The notes below the pieces were generated by a model. That model saw nothing but the letters and a program-made list of their open reading frames with translations, made no database searches and had not been told where the DNA came from. Position numbers and translations under genes: made by a program. Shown piece by piece: positions 31,965-39,254 of a stretch of DNA of 54,926 nucleotides; the stretch's first letter is position 1, and every line of letters starts with the position of its first letter. Origin of the DNA: CAYMND01 sp964465065 (lineage in GTDB: Bacteria > Acidobacteriota > Aminicenantia > UBA2199); contig CAYXHZ010000017.1 of the NCBI GenBank assembly GCA_964465065.1, positions 1-54,926 of the forward strand, given 5' to 3'.

Positions 31965-31993
31965 ATTATAAGGAATACAACCGGGTTTTGCAA
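31965..31993 (-). promoter_or_regulatory. Proximal sigma70 promoter of the microcompartment operon
   Basis: On the minus strand TTGCAA (31993-31988), a 17-base spacer and TATAAT (31970-31965). Transcription would begin near 31958, about 67 bases before the BMC-H gene. The leader has a short palindrome (31937-31949) but no recognisable riboswitch. Confidence 0.7.
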
Positions 31994-32050
31994 GCCTGCG
32001 CCCGATCGAACCGGACGCCGCCGCCCAACCCCGCCGTAGCGATTCGGTTT

Positions 32051-32080
32051 ATTGTACTCCACTTGGGAAAATGAGGTCAA
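32051..32080 (-). promoter_or_regulatory. Distal candidate promoter of the microcompartment operon
   Basis: On the minus strand TTGACC (32080-32075), an 18-base spacer and TACAAT (32056-32051), just at the end of the DedA gene. It would add a leader of about 150 bases. Confidence 0.45.
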
Positions 32081-32685
32081 TGCCCGCTTTTTTTTCGCCA
32101 GAAAAGCCTGGCGGCGAACAGGGCGGCAAGCAGCAGAGTGACCAGCAGGATGAGCCGCGAGTAGGCGGACAGGTAGCGGTCGATCCGGGCCACGTTGTTG
32201 CCCAGCGTTCGCCCCAGAAGGATGATCAGCCAGTTCCAGGCGAAGGCGCTGGCGCTGGCGGCCACGAAGGTTTTTGGGGCGTTCAGCTGCGAGACACCGG
32301 AGAAAAAGCTGATGATCGAACGCGTGCCGGGCAGGAAACGGTTGGCCAGAATCAGACTGTAGCCATGCTTGCGGAACCAAAGTTCGGCCCTGTCCAGATC
32401 CGTGCGTTTGATGAAACGGATCTTTCCTTGGTCGAGAATCCGTTCACCCAGGCGCAGACCGATGACGTAAACCAGCATGAAACCCAGCGAACTGCCCAGG
32501 CTGGTGATGAACAGAATCGGCAGAAAACCGATGGTGCTGTGCGAAATCAGCGAGGCGCCGACCACGACGACGACATCGCTGGGCGAAGGCGGAAAGATGT
32601 TTTCGATGAACGAGAAGAAGAACAGCAGCACGTAAATCCAGACGGCATCGACACTGCCCAAGAAAGCGACGATCTGTTCCAGCAT
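32077..32685 (-). CDS. DedA family membrane protein
   Basis: This 202-residue inner-membrane protein of the DedA/SNARE-associated family is implicated in lipid or undecaprenyl-phosphate transport. It has the conserved F-I-E-N-I-F-P-P-S-P-S-D segment near residue 30 and R-F-L-P-G-T-R-S-I-I-S-F-F-S-G-V near 115, with reentrant and membrane helices between. The ATG at 32685 is preferred over an upstream TTG at 32694. No operon partner is obvious: the divergent dUTPase gene starts about 90 bases away and the microcompartment operon follows. Confidence 0.9.
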   Translation of the reverse strand: MLEQIVAFLGSVDAVWIYVLLFFFSFIENIFPPSPSDVVVVVGASLISHSTIGFLPILFITSLGSSLGFMLVYVIGLRLGERILDQGKIRFIKRTDLDRAELWFRKHGYSLILANRFLPGTRSIISFFSGVSQLNAPKTFVAASASAFAWNWLIILLGRTLGNNVARIDRYLSAYSRLILLVTLLLAALFAARLFWRKKSGH

Positions 32686-32748
32686 AATTTTCAACCTGCA
32701 GTCCGTCAGTGTACCACAGATTTACGGGCAGATGACATAGATGACATA

Positions 32749-32757
32749 TGGTATACT
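32749..32757 (+). promoter_or_regulatory. Extended -10 promoter of the dUTPase gene
   Basis: TGG followed by TATACT, about 20 bases before the start codon; GAGGA at 32765 serves as ribosome site. The -35 is poor. Confidence 0.4.
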
Positions 32758-32777
32758 TGGCCACGAGGAAACGGATC

Positions 32778-33290
32778 ATGTCTGCAGTGTTGCGCCTGAA
32801 ATACAGATTGTTGCCCCATGCCCCGGCAGGTCAGCTGCAAAAAAAGAACGACCGCGACGCCGGCTTCGACCTCATGGCCGCCGACGATTGCATCGTGCGC
32901 CCCGTCCAGGCCTTGGCCATGGAAACGGAATCGGTGCGTTTCAGCGACGGATCGACGCATCAGCGCAAAAAATACGAACGCCAGTTGATCCGCACCGGTG
33001 TCCAGCTCGAACCCGAAGAGCTGTCGTTCTTTCTGGTTTTGCCGCGCAGCGGGTTCTCCTCGGATTACCTGCTGCTGATGCGCAACGGCCCCGGCCTGAT
33101 CGACTGCGAGTACCGCGGCGAACTGCTGATTTCGGTCTACAGCCTGTTCGACGAGATTCCCATCGCCCGCGGTGAACGCATCGCCCAGCTGGTACCGGTA
33201 TTGCAGAACCCGGTCGAACTGACCCGGGTCGACGAGCTCAACGGCAGCCGACGCGGCAGCGGCGGTTTCGGCTCCAGCGGAATCCGCTGA
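32778..33290 (+). CDS. dut: dUTPase family protein
   Basis: This 170-residue protein shows all five trimeric dUTPase motifs in order: D-A-G-F-D-L, P-R-S-G-F-S-S, G-L-I-D-C-E-Y-R-G-E-L, R-I-A-Q-L-V and R-G-S-G-G-F-G-S-S-G. It would hydrolyse dUTP to dUMP. Compared with short bacterial Dut, it has an insertion of about 25 residues between motifs 1 and 2 (S-D-G-S-T-H-Q-R-K-K-Y-E-R). dCTP deaminase is less likely because motif 5 is present. The ATG at 32778 fits the promoter and ribosome site. A nucleotidyltransferase remnant follows in the same reading frame. Confidence 0.9.
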   Translation: MSAVLRLKYRLLPHAPAGQLQKKNDRDAGFDLMAADDCIVRPVQALAMETESVRFSDGSTHQRKKYERQLIRTGVQLEPEELSFFLVLPRSGFSSDYLLLMRNGPGLIDCEYRGELLISVYSLFDEIPIARGERIAQLVPVLQNPVELTRVDELNGSRRGSGGFGSSGIR

Positions 33291-33458
33291 CGGCCCGGCT
33301 CCGATCTCGACCACAGCGAGAGCAGTCGTTTGCGTCTGGATCTGGAGCAATTACCCACCCTGTGTTCCTTCGATCTGGTGCACGTCGACAGTCTGGACCA
33401 TGCAGTTTTGCGGCAGCGGATCGGCCAGATCATTTACCAGCGCCACGACCGACGCTGA
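33291..33458 (+). pseudogene. Remnant of a MNT-type nucleotidyltransferase
   Basis: Directly after the dUTPase stop, the same frame stays open for 55 codons to a TGA at 33456. It reads R-P-G-S-D-L-D, then R-L-R-L-D-L-E-Q-L-P, F-D-L-V-H-V-D-S-L-D and L-R-Q-R-I-G-Q-I-I-Y-Q-R. This matches the catalytic G-S-D-L-D and C-terminal half of small nucleotidyltransferases found with HEPN proteins in toxin-antitoxin pairs. The N-terminal third is missing and no start codon fits, so it looks like a gene fossil truncated by the junction with dut. Confidence 0.6.
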
Positions 33459-33576
33459 AACAGCGGGCAAGCGTTTCTCACCCTGTCCCGGTTTTCCCCT
33501 AACAAAATTTTTCTTGTAATGAATCTTTCACACCGGCAACTATCCGCTCAGAAAACGAGAAAAAGGAGTATGCAAA

Positions 33577-34422
33577 ATGCGAAAATGGATTATCATTCTC
33601 TTGGCGGTGTTCATCATGGTCGTGGCATCGCTGACGGCTGAAACTGTGAAAAAAGACAAACCGCTGGTCGTCATCCTGCCCGGTCTGGCCTGCCCGCCGG
33701 AAAGTTGCGCTGTACTGAACGCGGGTCTGCAGGCGGACTACGACTGCCATCTGCTGGACTGGACCGAACTGTGGATACGATCCGGACGGGACGGCGCGCC
33801 GCAGGACTTTTTGATCGAAGGGATCGTCGACTGCCTGGACAGGTTCAAACCAGCCGAGCTCACTCTGATCGGTCACAGCATGGGGGGCTGGCTGGCGCTG
33901 GGCGTGGCCGCCGCCGTCCCCGAACGAGTCCGGCGCCTGGTCGTCATCGACAGCGCCCCGTTCCCGGGCGGCCTGTACCAGGACATAGCGCCCGATCAGG
34001 CGCGGACCCAGGCCGAACAATTCCGGGACGCCCTGAAACGGATGAGCCCGGAACAGTATCAGGCCTTCGACGGCCAACGCATGGCCATGCTGATCGACGA
34101 CGAATCCTGGCAAAAGCGCCTGCTGGACTGGGCCGGCCGCTATCCCAGGGCTGAGATCGCCACCCTGATGGGCGCCATGGCTGCCGCCGACCTGCGCCAG
34201 GTCCTGAGCGCGATCGAGGCCGACACCCTGGTTTTGGCCTCGAGCCGAATGGCCGGACGTTTGGGCATCGACACCGACAGTTTCGGCACCCGCTTGCGCA
34301 ATCAGTACCAATCCCTGCGCCGCTGCACCGTCCAGCTGACCGGGCAGGCCGGTCATTTCATCATGATCGACGAGCCCGACTGGCTGATGGAAAAAGTCCG
34401 CGCCTTTCTGGAGCCGCGATGA
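33577..34422 (+). CDS. Exported or membrane-anchored alpha/beta hydrolase
   Basis: This 281-residue alpha/beta-hydrolase follows a signal-anchor (WIIILLAVFIMVVASLTA). The oxyanion region is L-V-V-I-L-P-G-L-A-C and the nucleophile elbow is G-H-S-M-G-G (Ser about residue 106). A late Asp region lies near D-T-D-S-F-G and the catalytic His is in G-Q-A-G-H-F-I. The substrate is unknown. AAGGAG precedes the ATG at 33577. The gene overlaps the ECF sigma gene by four bases, so the enzyme and sigma are co-expressed. TGTAAT at 33515-33520 is a weak -10 candidate. Confidence 0.85.
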   Translation: MRKWIIILLAVFIMVVASLTAETVKKDKPLVVILPGLACPPESCAVLNAGLQADYDCHLLDWTELWIRSGRDGAPQDFLIEGIVDCLDRFKPAELTLIGHSMGGWLALGVAAAVPERVRRLVVIDSAPFPGGLYQDIAPDQARTQAEQFRDALKRMSPEQYQAFDGQRMAMLIDDESWQKRLLDWAGRYPRAEIATLMGAMAAADLRQVLSAIEADTLVLASSRMAGRLGIDTDSFGTRLRNQYQSLRRCTVQLTGQAGHFIMIDEPDWLMEKVRAFLEPR

Positions 34423-34934
34423 ATCCCGAACAGCAGCGGACCCGGTTTGCCGAAATTTACGACCGCCACCGTTCCCGTCTGAGCCGTTTCTGCCGCATAT
34501 CGGCCTGGGACGGACAGCAAGACGACCTGCTGCAGGAGATATGGATCAACATTTGGAATTCGCTGGACCGCTACCGAGGTGATTGCAGCCTCGACACCTG
34601 GGTGGTGCGCGTGGCCGTCAACAGCGCCCTGATGTTCCGCCGCAGCCAGGGTCGGCGCAGCCGGCATCTGGCCCGCAACCAGGACGTGGATCGGCTGGCT
34701 GCACCGGCAACGGCCGAATCGGAGCTGGTCGTCGACGAAAAACTGCACGAACAGCTTTACCACTGCGTCGCGCAGCTGCAGGTCCGGGAACGCATGATCG
34801 TCAGTCTGCACCTGGAAGGCTTGAGCCACGGAGAAATCGCCCAGGTCATCGGCATCGGCAGCGGCCACATCGGCGTGCTCCTGCACCGTCTCAAACCCGT
34901 TTTGAAAAAATGCATCAACGGAGAACAAAAATGA
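34419..34934 (+). CDS. ECF-type RNA polymerase sigma factor
   Basis: This 171-residue sigma-70-family protein has region 2 with D-D-L-L-Q-E-I-W-I-N-I-W and S-L-D-T-W-V-V-R-V-A-V-N (about residues 33-70). Region 4 has R-E-R-M-I-V-S-L-H-L-E-G-L-S-H-G-E-I-A-Q-V-I-G-I-G-S-G-H-I-G-V-L-L-H-R. It is ATGA-coupled at both ends, to the hydrolase and to the membrane protein. The G-x-G-S-G-H-I turn in region 4 is of the form seen in ECF groups paired with simple membrane anti-sigma factors. Confidence 0.85.
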   Translation: MNPEQQRTRFAEIYDRHRSRLSRFCRISAWDGQQDDLLQEIWINIWNSLDRYRGDCSLDTWVVRVAVNSALMFRRSQGRRSRHLARNQDVDRLAAPATAESELVVDEKLHEQLYHCVAQLQVRERMIVSLHLEGLSHGEIAQVIGIGSGHIGVLLHRLKPVLKKCINGEQK

Positions 34935-35554
34935 TCCATGAAGAATACAACGCCTGGCAATCCGCCTGGCACAAACAGACAACAGCCCATGAGCCGACCC
35001 GGCTGGACGAGATCCTGACCCGCCTGGCAGGCCACGAGCGCAGATACCGGCGCATCAACCGCGCCAAACTGGCTGCCGTGGTCTTGATCTTCACGGCCAT
35101 GGGCGCACAGCTGACCATTTTCAATCCCCGCTCCCCGTCCGCTTTCATCCTGACCGGTCTGGCCCTGGTCGCCGTCAGCACCCTGGTCTTTCTGCGTTCC
35201 GTTCTGGCCAAGCAATTTTGCCTGGAGAAACTGGATCTGGGCCAGGCGGCGCTGCCGTTCATCCGCCAGGCCATCGACAGCCTGCAGGCCGAGATCCGCC
35301 ATGTCCGGCGTTACCTGCCCTTCTTTCTGGGCGTCATGACCCTGGCGACCAACCTGATGCTGGTCGGGCTATGGTCGAAGAACAGTCCCGTCTTTCTGCT
35401 GTTCATCCATAGCGCAACCAGTGTCTTTCTCTGGCTGTCCGCCCGCATCGGTTTTCACGCCCGCCAGCGCATTTTCGATCGCTACAGCCGGCCATTGCTC
35501 GAAGAATTGCAGCAAACGGAGCGATCCTGGTCGAGAGGAGAAGAGGAAGACTGA
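34931..35554 (+). CDS. Four-helix membrane protein, putative anti-sigma factor
   Basis: This 207-residue protein has a polar N-terminal region of about 45 residues with W-Q-S-A-W-H and E-I-L-T-R-L. Four membrane helices lie near residues 45-65, 70-92, 128-148 and 152-175, and the cytoplasmic C-terminus is charged. It has no zinc-finger motif. Because it overlaps the sigma gene by four bases, it is the natural candidate for the cognate anti-sigma factor; similar proteins are annotated only as hypothetical. A longer in-frame start at 34583 runs through the sigma gene in the wrong frame and is rejected. Confidence 0.7.
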   Translation: MIHEEYNAWQSAWHKQTTAHEPTRLDEILTRLAGHERRYRRINRAKLAAVVLIFTAMGAQLTIFNPRSPSAFILTGLALVAVSTLVFLRSVLAKQFCLEKLDLGQAALPFIRQAIDSLQAEIRHVRRYLPFFLGVMTLATNLMLVGLWSKNSPVFLLFIHSATSVFLWLSARIGFHARQRIFDRYSRPLLEELQQTERSWSRGEEED

Positions 35555-35561
35555 GCGGCAC

Positions 35562-35595
35562 AAAAAAAAGCCCCGGCGGACACTGTCCCCGGGGC
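35562..35595 (-). terminator. Rho-independent terminator of the Spy-like operon
   Basis: The minus strand has arms GCCCCGG (35595-35589) and CCGGGGC (35576-35570) with inner pairing GGACA/TGTCC, followed by eight T (35569-35562). It lies 28 bases after the Spy-like gene and eight bases after the convergent anti-sigma-like gene. Confidence 0.9.
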
Positions 35596-35623
35596 CTTCC
35601 GGCAATTGGCGAATTCCGAATGC

Positions 35624-36265
35624 TTACTTTTTGGCTTTCTCGCAGCGGGAGCAATCGTCACCGCAGGCCACGGCGCATCCCGCACCGGATTTGGCGACCT
35701 GGGGCTTGACAGCCTTGCCTTCGTGTTCGCATTTATGGTCCTTGGACGCCTTGTCGCAATGACCTTTCTTGCCATCTTTGTCGCATTTTTCACCGCAACC
35801 GGCCTTCGCAGCGCAGGCGGCGCCATGACCGGCAGCCATCATGCAGCAGTCCATTTCGTCGAACTTGACCTTCTGTTCGTCGTTGAGCAGGGCGCGCACC
35901 GCCATGCGGTGGGCCAGCTTCTTTTTCATCATCGCGGCCTGAAGCTTGGCGATTTCGTCGATCTTGGCCTCGATCAGCTTCATGTCGCCCTTCTTGATCA
36001 GTTCTTTCATGGCCTGATGCTGTTTCTGCATCTCGGTCCGCTGTTCGGTCATCATCTTGTTCATGTCGGCATGCATGGCTTCCATCTTGGTCATCTGCTC
36101 GGGACTGAGCTTGAGCAGGTCTTTCATCATGCAGGCCTTATCCATCACTTTGGCCTTGTCGCAGGCTTTCTGGCAGTTGTCGTCGGCAGCGGTCAGGGGC
36201 GCGACCAGCAGCAGAGAAGCGAACAAAAACACTTGCGTGAGCAACATCATTTTCTTGTTGAACAT
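35624..36265 (-). CDS. Spy-like periplasmic protein with Met/Cys/His-rich tail
   Basis: This 213-residue protein has a signal peptide (MLLTQVFLFASLLLVAPLTA) and a long helical Spy/CpxP-type core with L-K-L-S-P-E-Q-M-T-K-M and L-L-N-D-E-Q-K-V-K-F. The core contains many Met residues. The last 75 residues are packed with Cys, His and Lys (for example D-C-C-M-M, G-C-G-E-K-C-D and D-C-S-R-C). Such a tail suggests periplasmic binding of copper or another soft metal. It follows the CnrX-like gene by 24 bases and ends at a strong terminator, so it is the terminal gene of the ECF operon. Confidence 0.85.
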   Translation of the reverse strand: MFNKKMMLLTQVFLFASLLLVAPLTAADDNCQKACDKAKVMDKACMMKDLLKLSPEQMTKMEAMHADMNKMMTEQRTEMQKQHQAMKELIKKGDMKLIEAKIDEIAKLQAAMMKKKLAHRMAVRALLNDEQKVKFDEMDCCMMAAGHGAACAAKAGCGEKCDKDGKKGHCDKASKDHKCEHEGKAVKPQVAKSGAGCAVACGDDCSRCEKAKK

Positions 36266-36289
36266 GTCGATAAATCCTCCTGTATTGGT

Positions 36290-36835
36290 TTATCTTTCAT
36301 CGTTTGTATTTTCAGCCGCCGCTGTCCGGGCACAGTCCGGCAGGCATGGCGTTTCCATATTCTTATCATGGGACCGCAGCGACAAATCTCCCATCATGGC
36401 CGGGCACAATCCCCGTTCCATGAGACGCTCGTATTTCAGCAGCTGAGCCGGAGTCAGCAGGTCTCTGATCTGCAGGCTATGCTCGATGTAGGCCTTCTCG
36501 ATTCCGGTCTGCAGGGCGGCGATGTCCTGCAGCAGCCGGTCCAGATCGGCGGCCGGCGTATCCGGCGTTCTGAGCCAGGCGAGCAATTCCCGGCGTTTAG
36601 CACGCAAGGTTTCCCGCTGCGGATCAACCCGCTCCAGCAAGCGCTTGCGATCGTTTTCCATCCTTTGCGCCTGGCCCTCGCTCAAGCCCAGTTCCATCCG
36701 CAATGGACTGACATGCCAGCCGCAGCTCTGAGCGGCGGCTGATTTCGCTTTGCCGGCGCAGAGACGCGGCAGAATGAGCCCGATATTCATCCCCAGCGAC
36801 ACGACCAGAACCAGAATCAACCAGCGGCTGTTCAT
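36290..36835 (-). CDS. Periplasmic heavy-metal sensor-like protein (CnrX/Spy family)
   Basis: This 181-residue protein has an N-terminal anchor (WLILVLVVSLGMNIGLIL) and an all-helical periplasmic domain. The domain contains M-E-L-G-L-S-E-G-Q-A-Q-R-M-E-N-D-R and, near residue 130, I-R-D-L-L-T-P-A-Q-L-L-K-Y-E-R-L-M. This is the L-T-P-x-Q-type signature of Spy, CpxP, ZraP and CnrX proteins. Its position between an anti-sigma gene (ATGA overlap) and a metal-binding Spy homologue fits a CnrX-like sensor that relays a signal to the anti-sigma factor. Which metal or stress is sensed is unknown. Confidence 0.82.
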   Translation of the reverse strand: MNSRWLILVLVVSLGMNIGLILPRLCAGKAKSAAAQSCGWHVSPLRMELGLSEGQAQRMENDRKRLLERVDPQRETLRAKRRELLAWLRTPDTPAADLDRLLQDIAALQTGIEKAYIEHSLQIRDLLTPAQLLKYERLMERGLCPAMMGDLSLRSHDKNMETPCLPDCARTAAAENTNDER

Positions 36836-37296
36836 GGCCGTTCTCCCTGCAGCAGGCCCGCGTAGACCGCGCCGAAGGATTCCGCCGGCAGATCGGCGAA
36901 CAATTCCAGGTTCAGGGTGCGCTGGAAACTCGCCGACCCCTCGTCGGCGTCAGGCGGCAGCGGCCCGGGTCCAAGCAGCAGACCGATCAGTACCGCGGCC
37001 GAAAAAATCAGGGCCAGTGCCGCCTGTCTGGCCAGGGCCGGCCAGACAATCAAAGGGAGACGAATCCGGCCCGACGGCGGCGGAACCATCCGGATACGGC
37101 GCTGCAGCGTGGCGGCGAAAGCGGACGACGGTTCCAGACGCACCGGAGTCGCCAGCAGATCAGCGACGGCCCGCTGCTCCTCCAGCCAGGTTCGGCAGGC
37201 CGGACAAACGCTCAAATGGCTTTGCCAATCCGGTCCCGGGTCCAGGCGGCCGTCGAGAGCCAATACGATCTGTTTGCGTAGCTTGTTGCAGCTCAT
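36832..37296 (-). CDS. Zinc-finger anti-sigma factor
   Basis: This 154-residue protein has a zinc-finger anti-sigma motif H-L-S-V-C-P-A-C-R-T-W-L (H-x3-C-x2-C, about residues 27-38), a linker, one membrane helix (LALIFSAAVLIGLLLG) and a short periplasmic C-terminal part of about 45 residues. The ATG at 37296 is preceded by AGGGGTG. Longer in-frame starts run into the sigma gene and are rejected. It should hold the sigma factor encoded 40 bases upstream at the membrane, and it overlaps the CnrX-like gene by four bases. Confidence 0.85.
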   Translation of the reverse strand: MSCNKLRKQIVLALDGRLDPGPDWQSHLSVCPACRTWLEEQRAVADLLATPVRLEPSSAFAATLQRRIRMVPPPSGRIRLPLIVWPALARQAALALIFSAAVLIGLLLGPGPLPPDADEGSASFQRTLNLELFADLPAESFGAVYAGLLQGERP

Positions 37297-37336
37297 GTTC
37301 ACCCCTATAGACAAGATCCCCAAAAAAAACTTGCGC

Positions 37337-37891
37337 TCACAATTCACCTTTTTCTTTGAAGGGTCGCAAGATCTCGGCCAATCTGCGCCGGGCCCGGAAC
37401 AGCAACGATTCGACCGCGCCCAGGGACAGGCCCATGATCTCGGCGACCTGTTCATAGGAATGACCGCTGAAATTGACCAGCAGCAGGGCCAGACGCTGCC
37501 GTTCCGGCAAGGCGGCCAGAGCCCGATGCAGAAGTTCCTCGCGCCGGCCCAGCCCGGGATCTAGTGTCGCCGCGGCCGCCTGACTGTCTTCGAGCAGAGG
37601 CAGTTCCGCCGGCCGCGATTTCTGCTGCTGCCGGTAGTTGAGGCAGGTGTTGACAGCCAGACGGTAGAGCCAGGTAGCGACGGCCGAGCGCCCCTGAAAG
37701 GTACGGGCGTACTTCCAGACTTTGAAAAAGGTTTCCTGGCACAGATCCTCGGCGGCGGCCCGATCATGGGTGTAGCGGTAGATCAGGGCGAAGATTTTCT
37801 GCTGATGACCGGCCAGCAGGCGCGCAAACGCGTGCTCGTCTCCGGCCGCCACCCGGGCCAGCAATTCGCTGTCGGTCAGTTCGTCGTCCAT
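37337..37891 (-). CDS. ECF RNA polymerase sigma factor
   Basis: This 184-residue RpoE-like sigma factor has region 2 with A-E-D-L-C-Q-E-T-F-F-K-V-W-K-Y-A-R-T-F and A-V-A-T-W-L-Y-R-L-A-V-N-T-C-L-N-Y-R-R-like residues. Region 4 has L-P-E-R-Q-R-L-A-L-L-L-V-N-F-S-G-H-S-Y-E-Q-V-A-E-I-M-G-L-S-L-G-A-V-E-S-L-L-F-R-A. It heads the operon sigma / anti-sigma / CnrX-like / Spy-like. Its promoter looks like an ordinary sigma70 site, not the GTAAWC-N16-CGTCTAA motif of the other ECF system. Confidence 0.92.
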   Translation of the reverse strand: MDDELTDSELLARVAAGDEHAFARLLAGHQQKIFALIYRYTHDRAAAEDLCQETFFKVWKYARTFQGRSAVATWLYRLAVNTCLNYRQQQKSRPAELPLLEDSQAAAATLDPGLGRREELLHRALAALPERQRLALLLVNFSGHSYEQVAEIMGLSLGAVESLLFRARRRLAEILRPFKEKGEL

Positions 37892-37911
37892 AGCGCTCCC
37901 GCTCCATCCGC

Positions 37912-37938
37912 CGGCGTTACCGGTGTAACCGGTGTAAC
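37912..37938. repeat. Three tandem 9-base repeats in the sigma-operon leader
   Basis: Two exact copies of CGGTGTAAC (37921-37929 and 37930-37938) are preceded by a variant CGGCGTTAC (37912-37920). On the transcribed strand they lie just after the predicted start of transcription and 21 bases before the sigma gene, so they could be a regulator-binding array. Confidence 0.6.
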
Positions 37939-37949
37939 CGGCGAACCCG

Positions 37950-37979
37950 AGTATACTTCAGCGGACCCGTCCGTTTCAA
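37950..37979 (-). promoter_or_regulatory. Sigma70-type promoter of the ECF/Spy operon
   Basis: On the minus strand TTGAAA (37979-37974), an 18-base spacer and TATACT (37955-37950). Transcription would start near 37943, at the edge of the tandem repeats. Confidence 0.6.
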
Positions 37980-38027
37980 GAAAGCACACCGTTCAATTGG
38001 TTGGCACTTTTTCCGATCAATTGGCCT

Positions 38028-38056
38028 TTGACTCGCTGTCAACCCTTACCTACAAT
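38028..38056 (+). promoter_or_regulatory. Sigma70 promoter of the cysteine desulfurase-family gene
   Basis: TTGACT (38028-38033), a 17-base spacer and TACAAT (38051-38056). Two copies of CAATTGG (37994-38000 and 38018-38024) flank the upstream side and could be operator half-sites. Confidence 0.7.
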
Positions 38057-38084
38057 ATTTTATTCCATATCCCAAGAGGTGACC

Positions 38085-39254
38085 ATGGCCGACATCATCT
38101 ATCTCGACAACGGCGCCACCAGTTTCCCCAAACCGGAGGCGGTTTACGACTATATGAACAATTTCGCCCGCAAATACGCCGTCAATCCCGGCCGTTCCGG
38201 CTACGACCTGTGCCTGGAAGCCGGCATGGTCGTCGAGGATACCCGCAAGCTGCTGACCCGTTTCTTCGGCGGCAGCGACTTCAACCGTCTCTGCTTCAGC
38301 TACAACTCCACCGACGCCCTGAATCTGGCCATTTTCGGTTCGCTCAAAGCCGGTGACCACGCCATCACCACCCTCGTCGAACACAATTCGTCGCTGCGCC
38401 CCCTCTACCACCTGCACGACGAGCAGGGAGTCGAACTCGACTACGTCCCCTTCAACGAAAAGGGCTTCGTCGATCCCGACGATTTCCGCAAGCTGTTCAA
38501 GAAAAACACCCGGGCCGTGGTCGTCAACCATGGCTCCAACGTCATCGGCACCGTTCAACCCATCCGCGAAATCGGCCGCCTGTGCCGGGAACGGGGCATC
38601 ACCTTCATCATCGACGCCTCGCAGACCGCCGGCAAGATCCCGGTGAATCTGGTCGACGACAACATCGACATCATCTGCTTCACCGGCCATAAATCCCTGC
38701 TGGGCCCCATGGGCATCGGCGGACTGTACGTGCGCGAAGGAGTCCAGGTCCGCCACACCCGCGCCGGCGGCACCGGTGTGCGCTCCGCCATACGCCGGCA
38801 CCTGGACGAGTACCCCTACCGCCTGGAGTACGGCACCCCGAACACGACCGGTATCGCCGGCATCAACGCCGGGGTGAAATGGATCCAGGAACAGGGCATG
38901 GACAAGCTCTACGAGCACGAGATGAAACTGACCCGCAAGCTGCGCGACGGTCTGCGCGAAATCGACGGCGTCACCCTCTACTGCCAGGACGACCTGACAG
39001 ACCACATCGCCGTGCTCGCCTTCAACGTCGCCGGTTTCGAGGCCGCCGACGTGGGCACCATGCTGGACGTGGATCACAACATCGCCTGCCGCACCGGCCT
39101 GCACTGCGCGCCCATGGTCCACGAGCACCTGGGCACCGACAAGATGCACGGCGCCGTCCGCTTCGGCATCGGCCCGTTCAACACCGAGGAGCACATCGAC
39201 AAGGCCATCGCCGGCGTACGCGAGATCGCCGCCATCGGCCGCCGCCGGGCGTAA
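38085..39254 (+). CDS. Aminotransferase class V, cysteine desulfurase family
   Basis: This 389-residue PLP enzyme has an opening I-Y-L-D-N-G-A-T-S-F-P-K-P, the PLP-lysine motif C-F-T-G-H-K-S-L-L-G-P (about residue 208) and V-N-H-G-S-N-V-I-G-T. A reactive-cysteine loop follows near residue 343 in R-T-G-L-H-C-A-P. This pattern matches the SufS-like cysteine desulfurase family protein often found outside isc or suf operons in anaerobes. It would move sulfur (or selenium) from cysteine. No scaffold genes are adjacent. The ATG at 38085 has AGAGGT just upstream; the longer in-frame start lies upstream of the promoter -10. Confidence 0.9.
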   Translation: MADIIYLDNGATSFPKPEAVYDYMNNFARKYAVNPGRSGYDLCLEAGMVVEDTRKLLTRFFGGSDFNRLCFSYNSTDALNLAIFGSLKAGDHAITTLVEHNSSLRPLYHLHDEQGVELDYVPFNEKGFVDPDDFRKLFKKNTRAVVVNHGSNVIGTVQPIREIGRLCRERGITFIIDASQTAGKIPVNLVDDNIDIICFTGHKSLLGPMGIGGLYVREGVQVRHTRAGGTGVRSAIRRHLDEYPYRLEYGTPNTTGIAGINAGVKWIQEQGMDKLYEHEMKLTRKLRDGLREIDGVTLYCQDDLTDHIAVLAFNVAGFEAADVGTMLDVDHNIACRTGLHCAPMVHEHLGTDKMHGAVRFGIGPFNTEEHIDKAIAGVREIAAIGRRRA

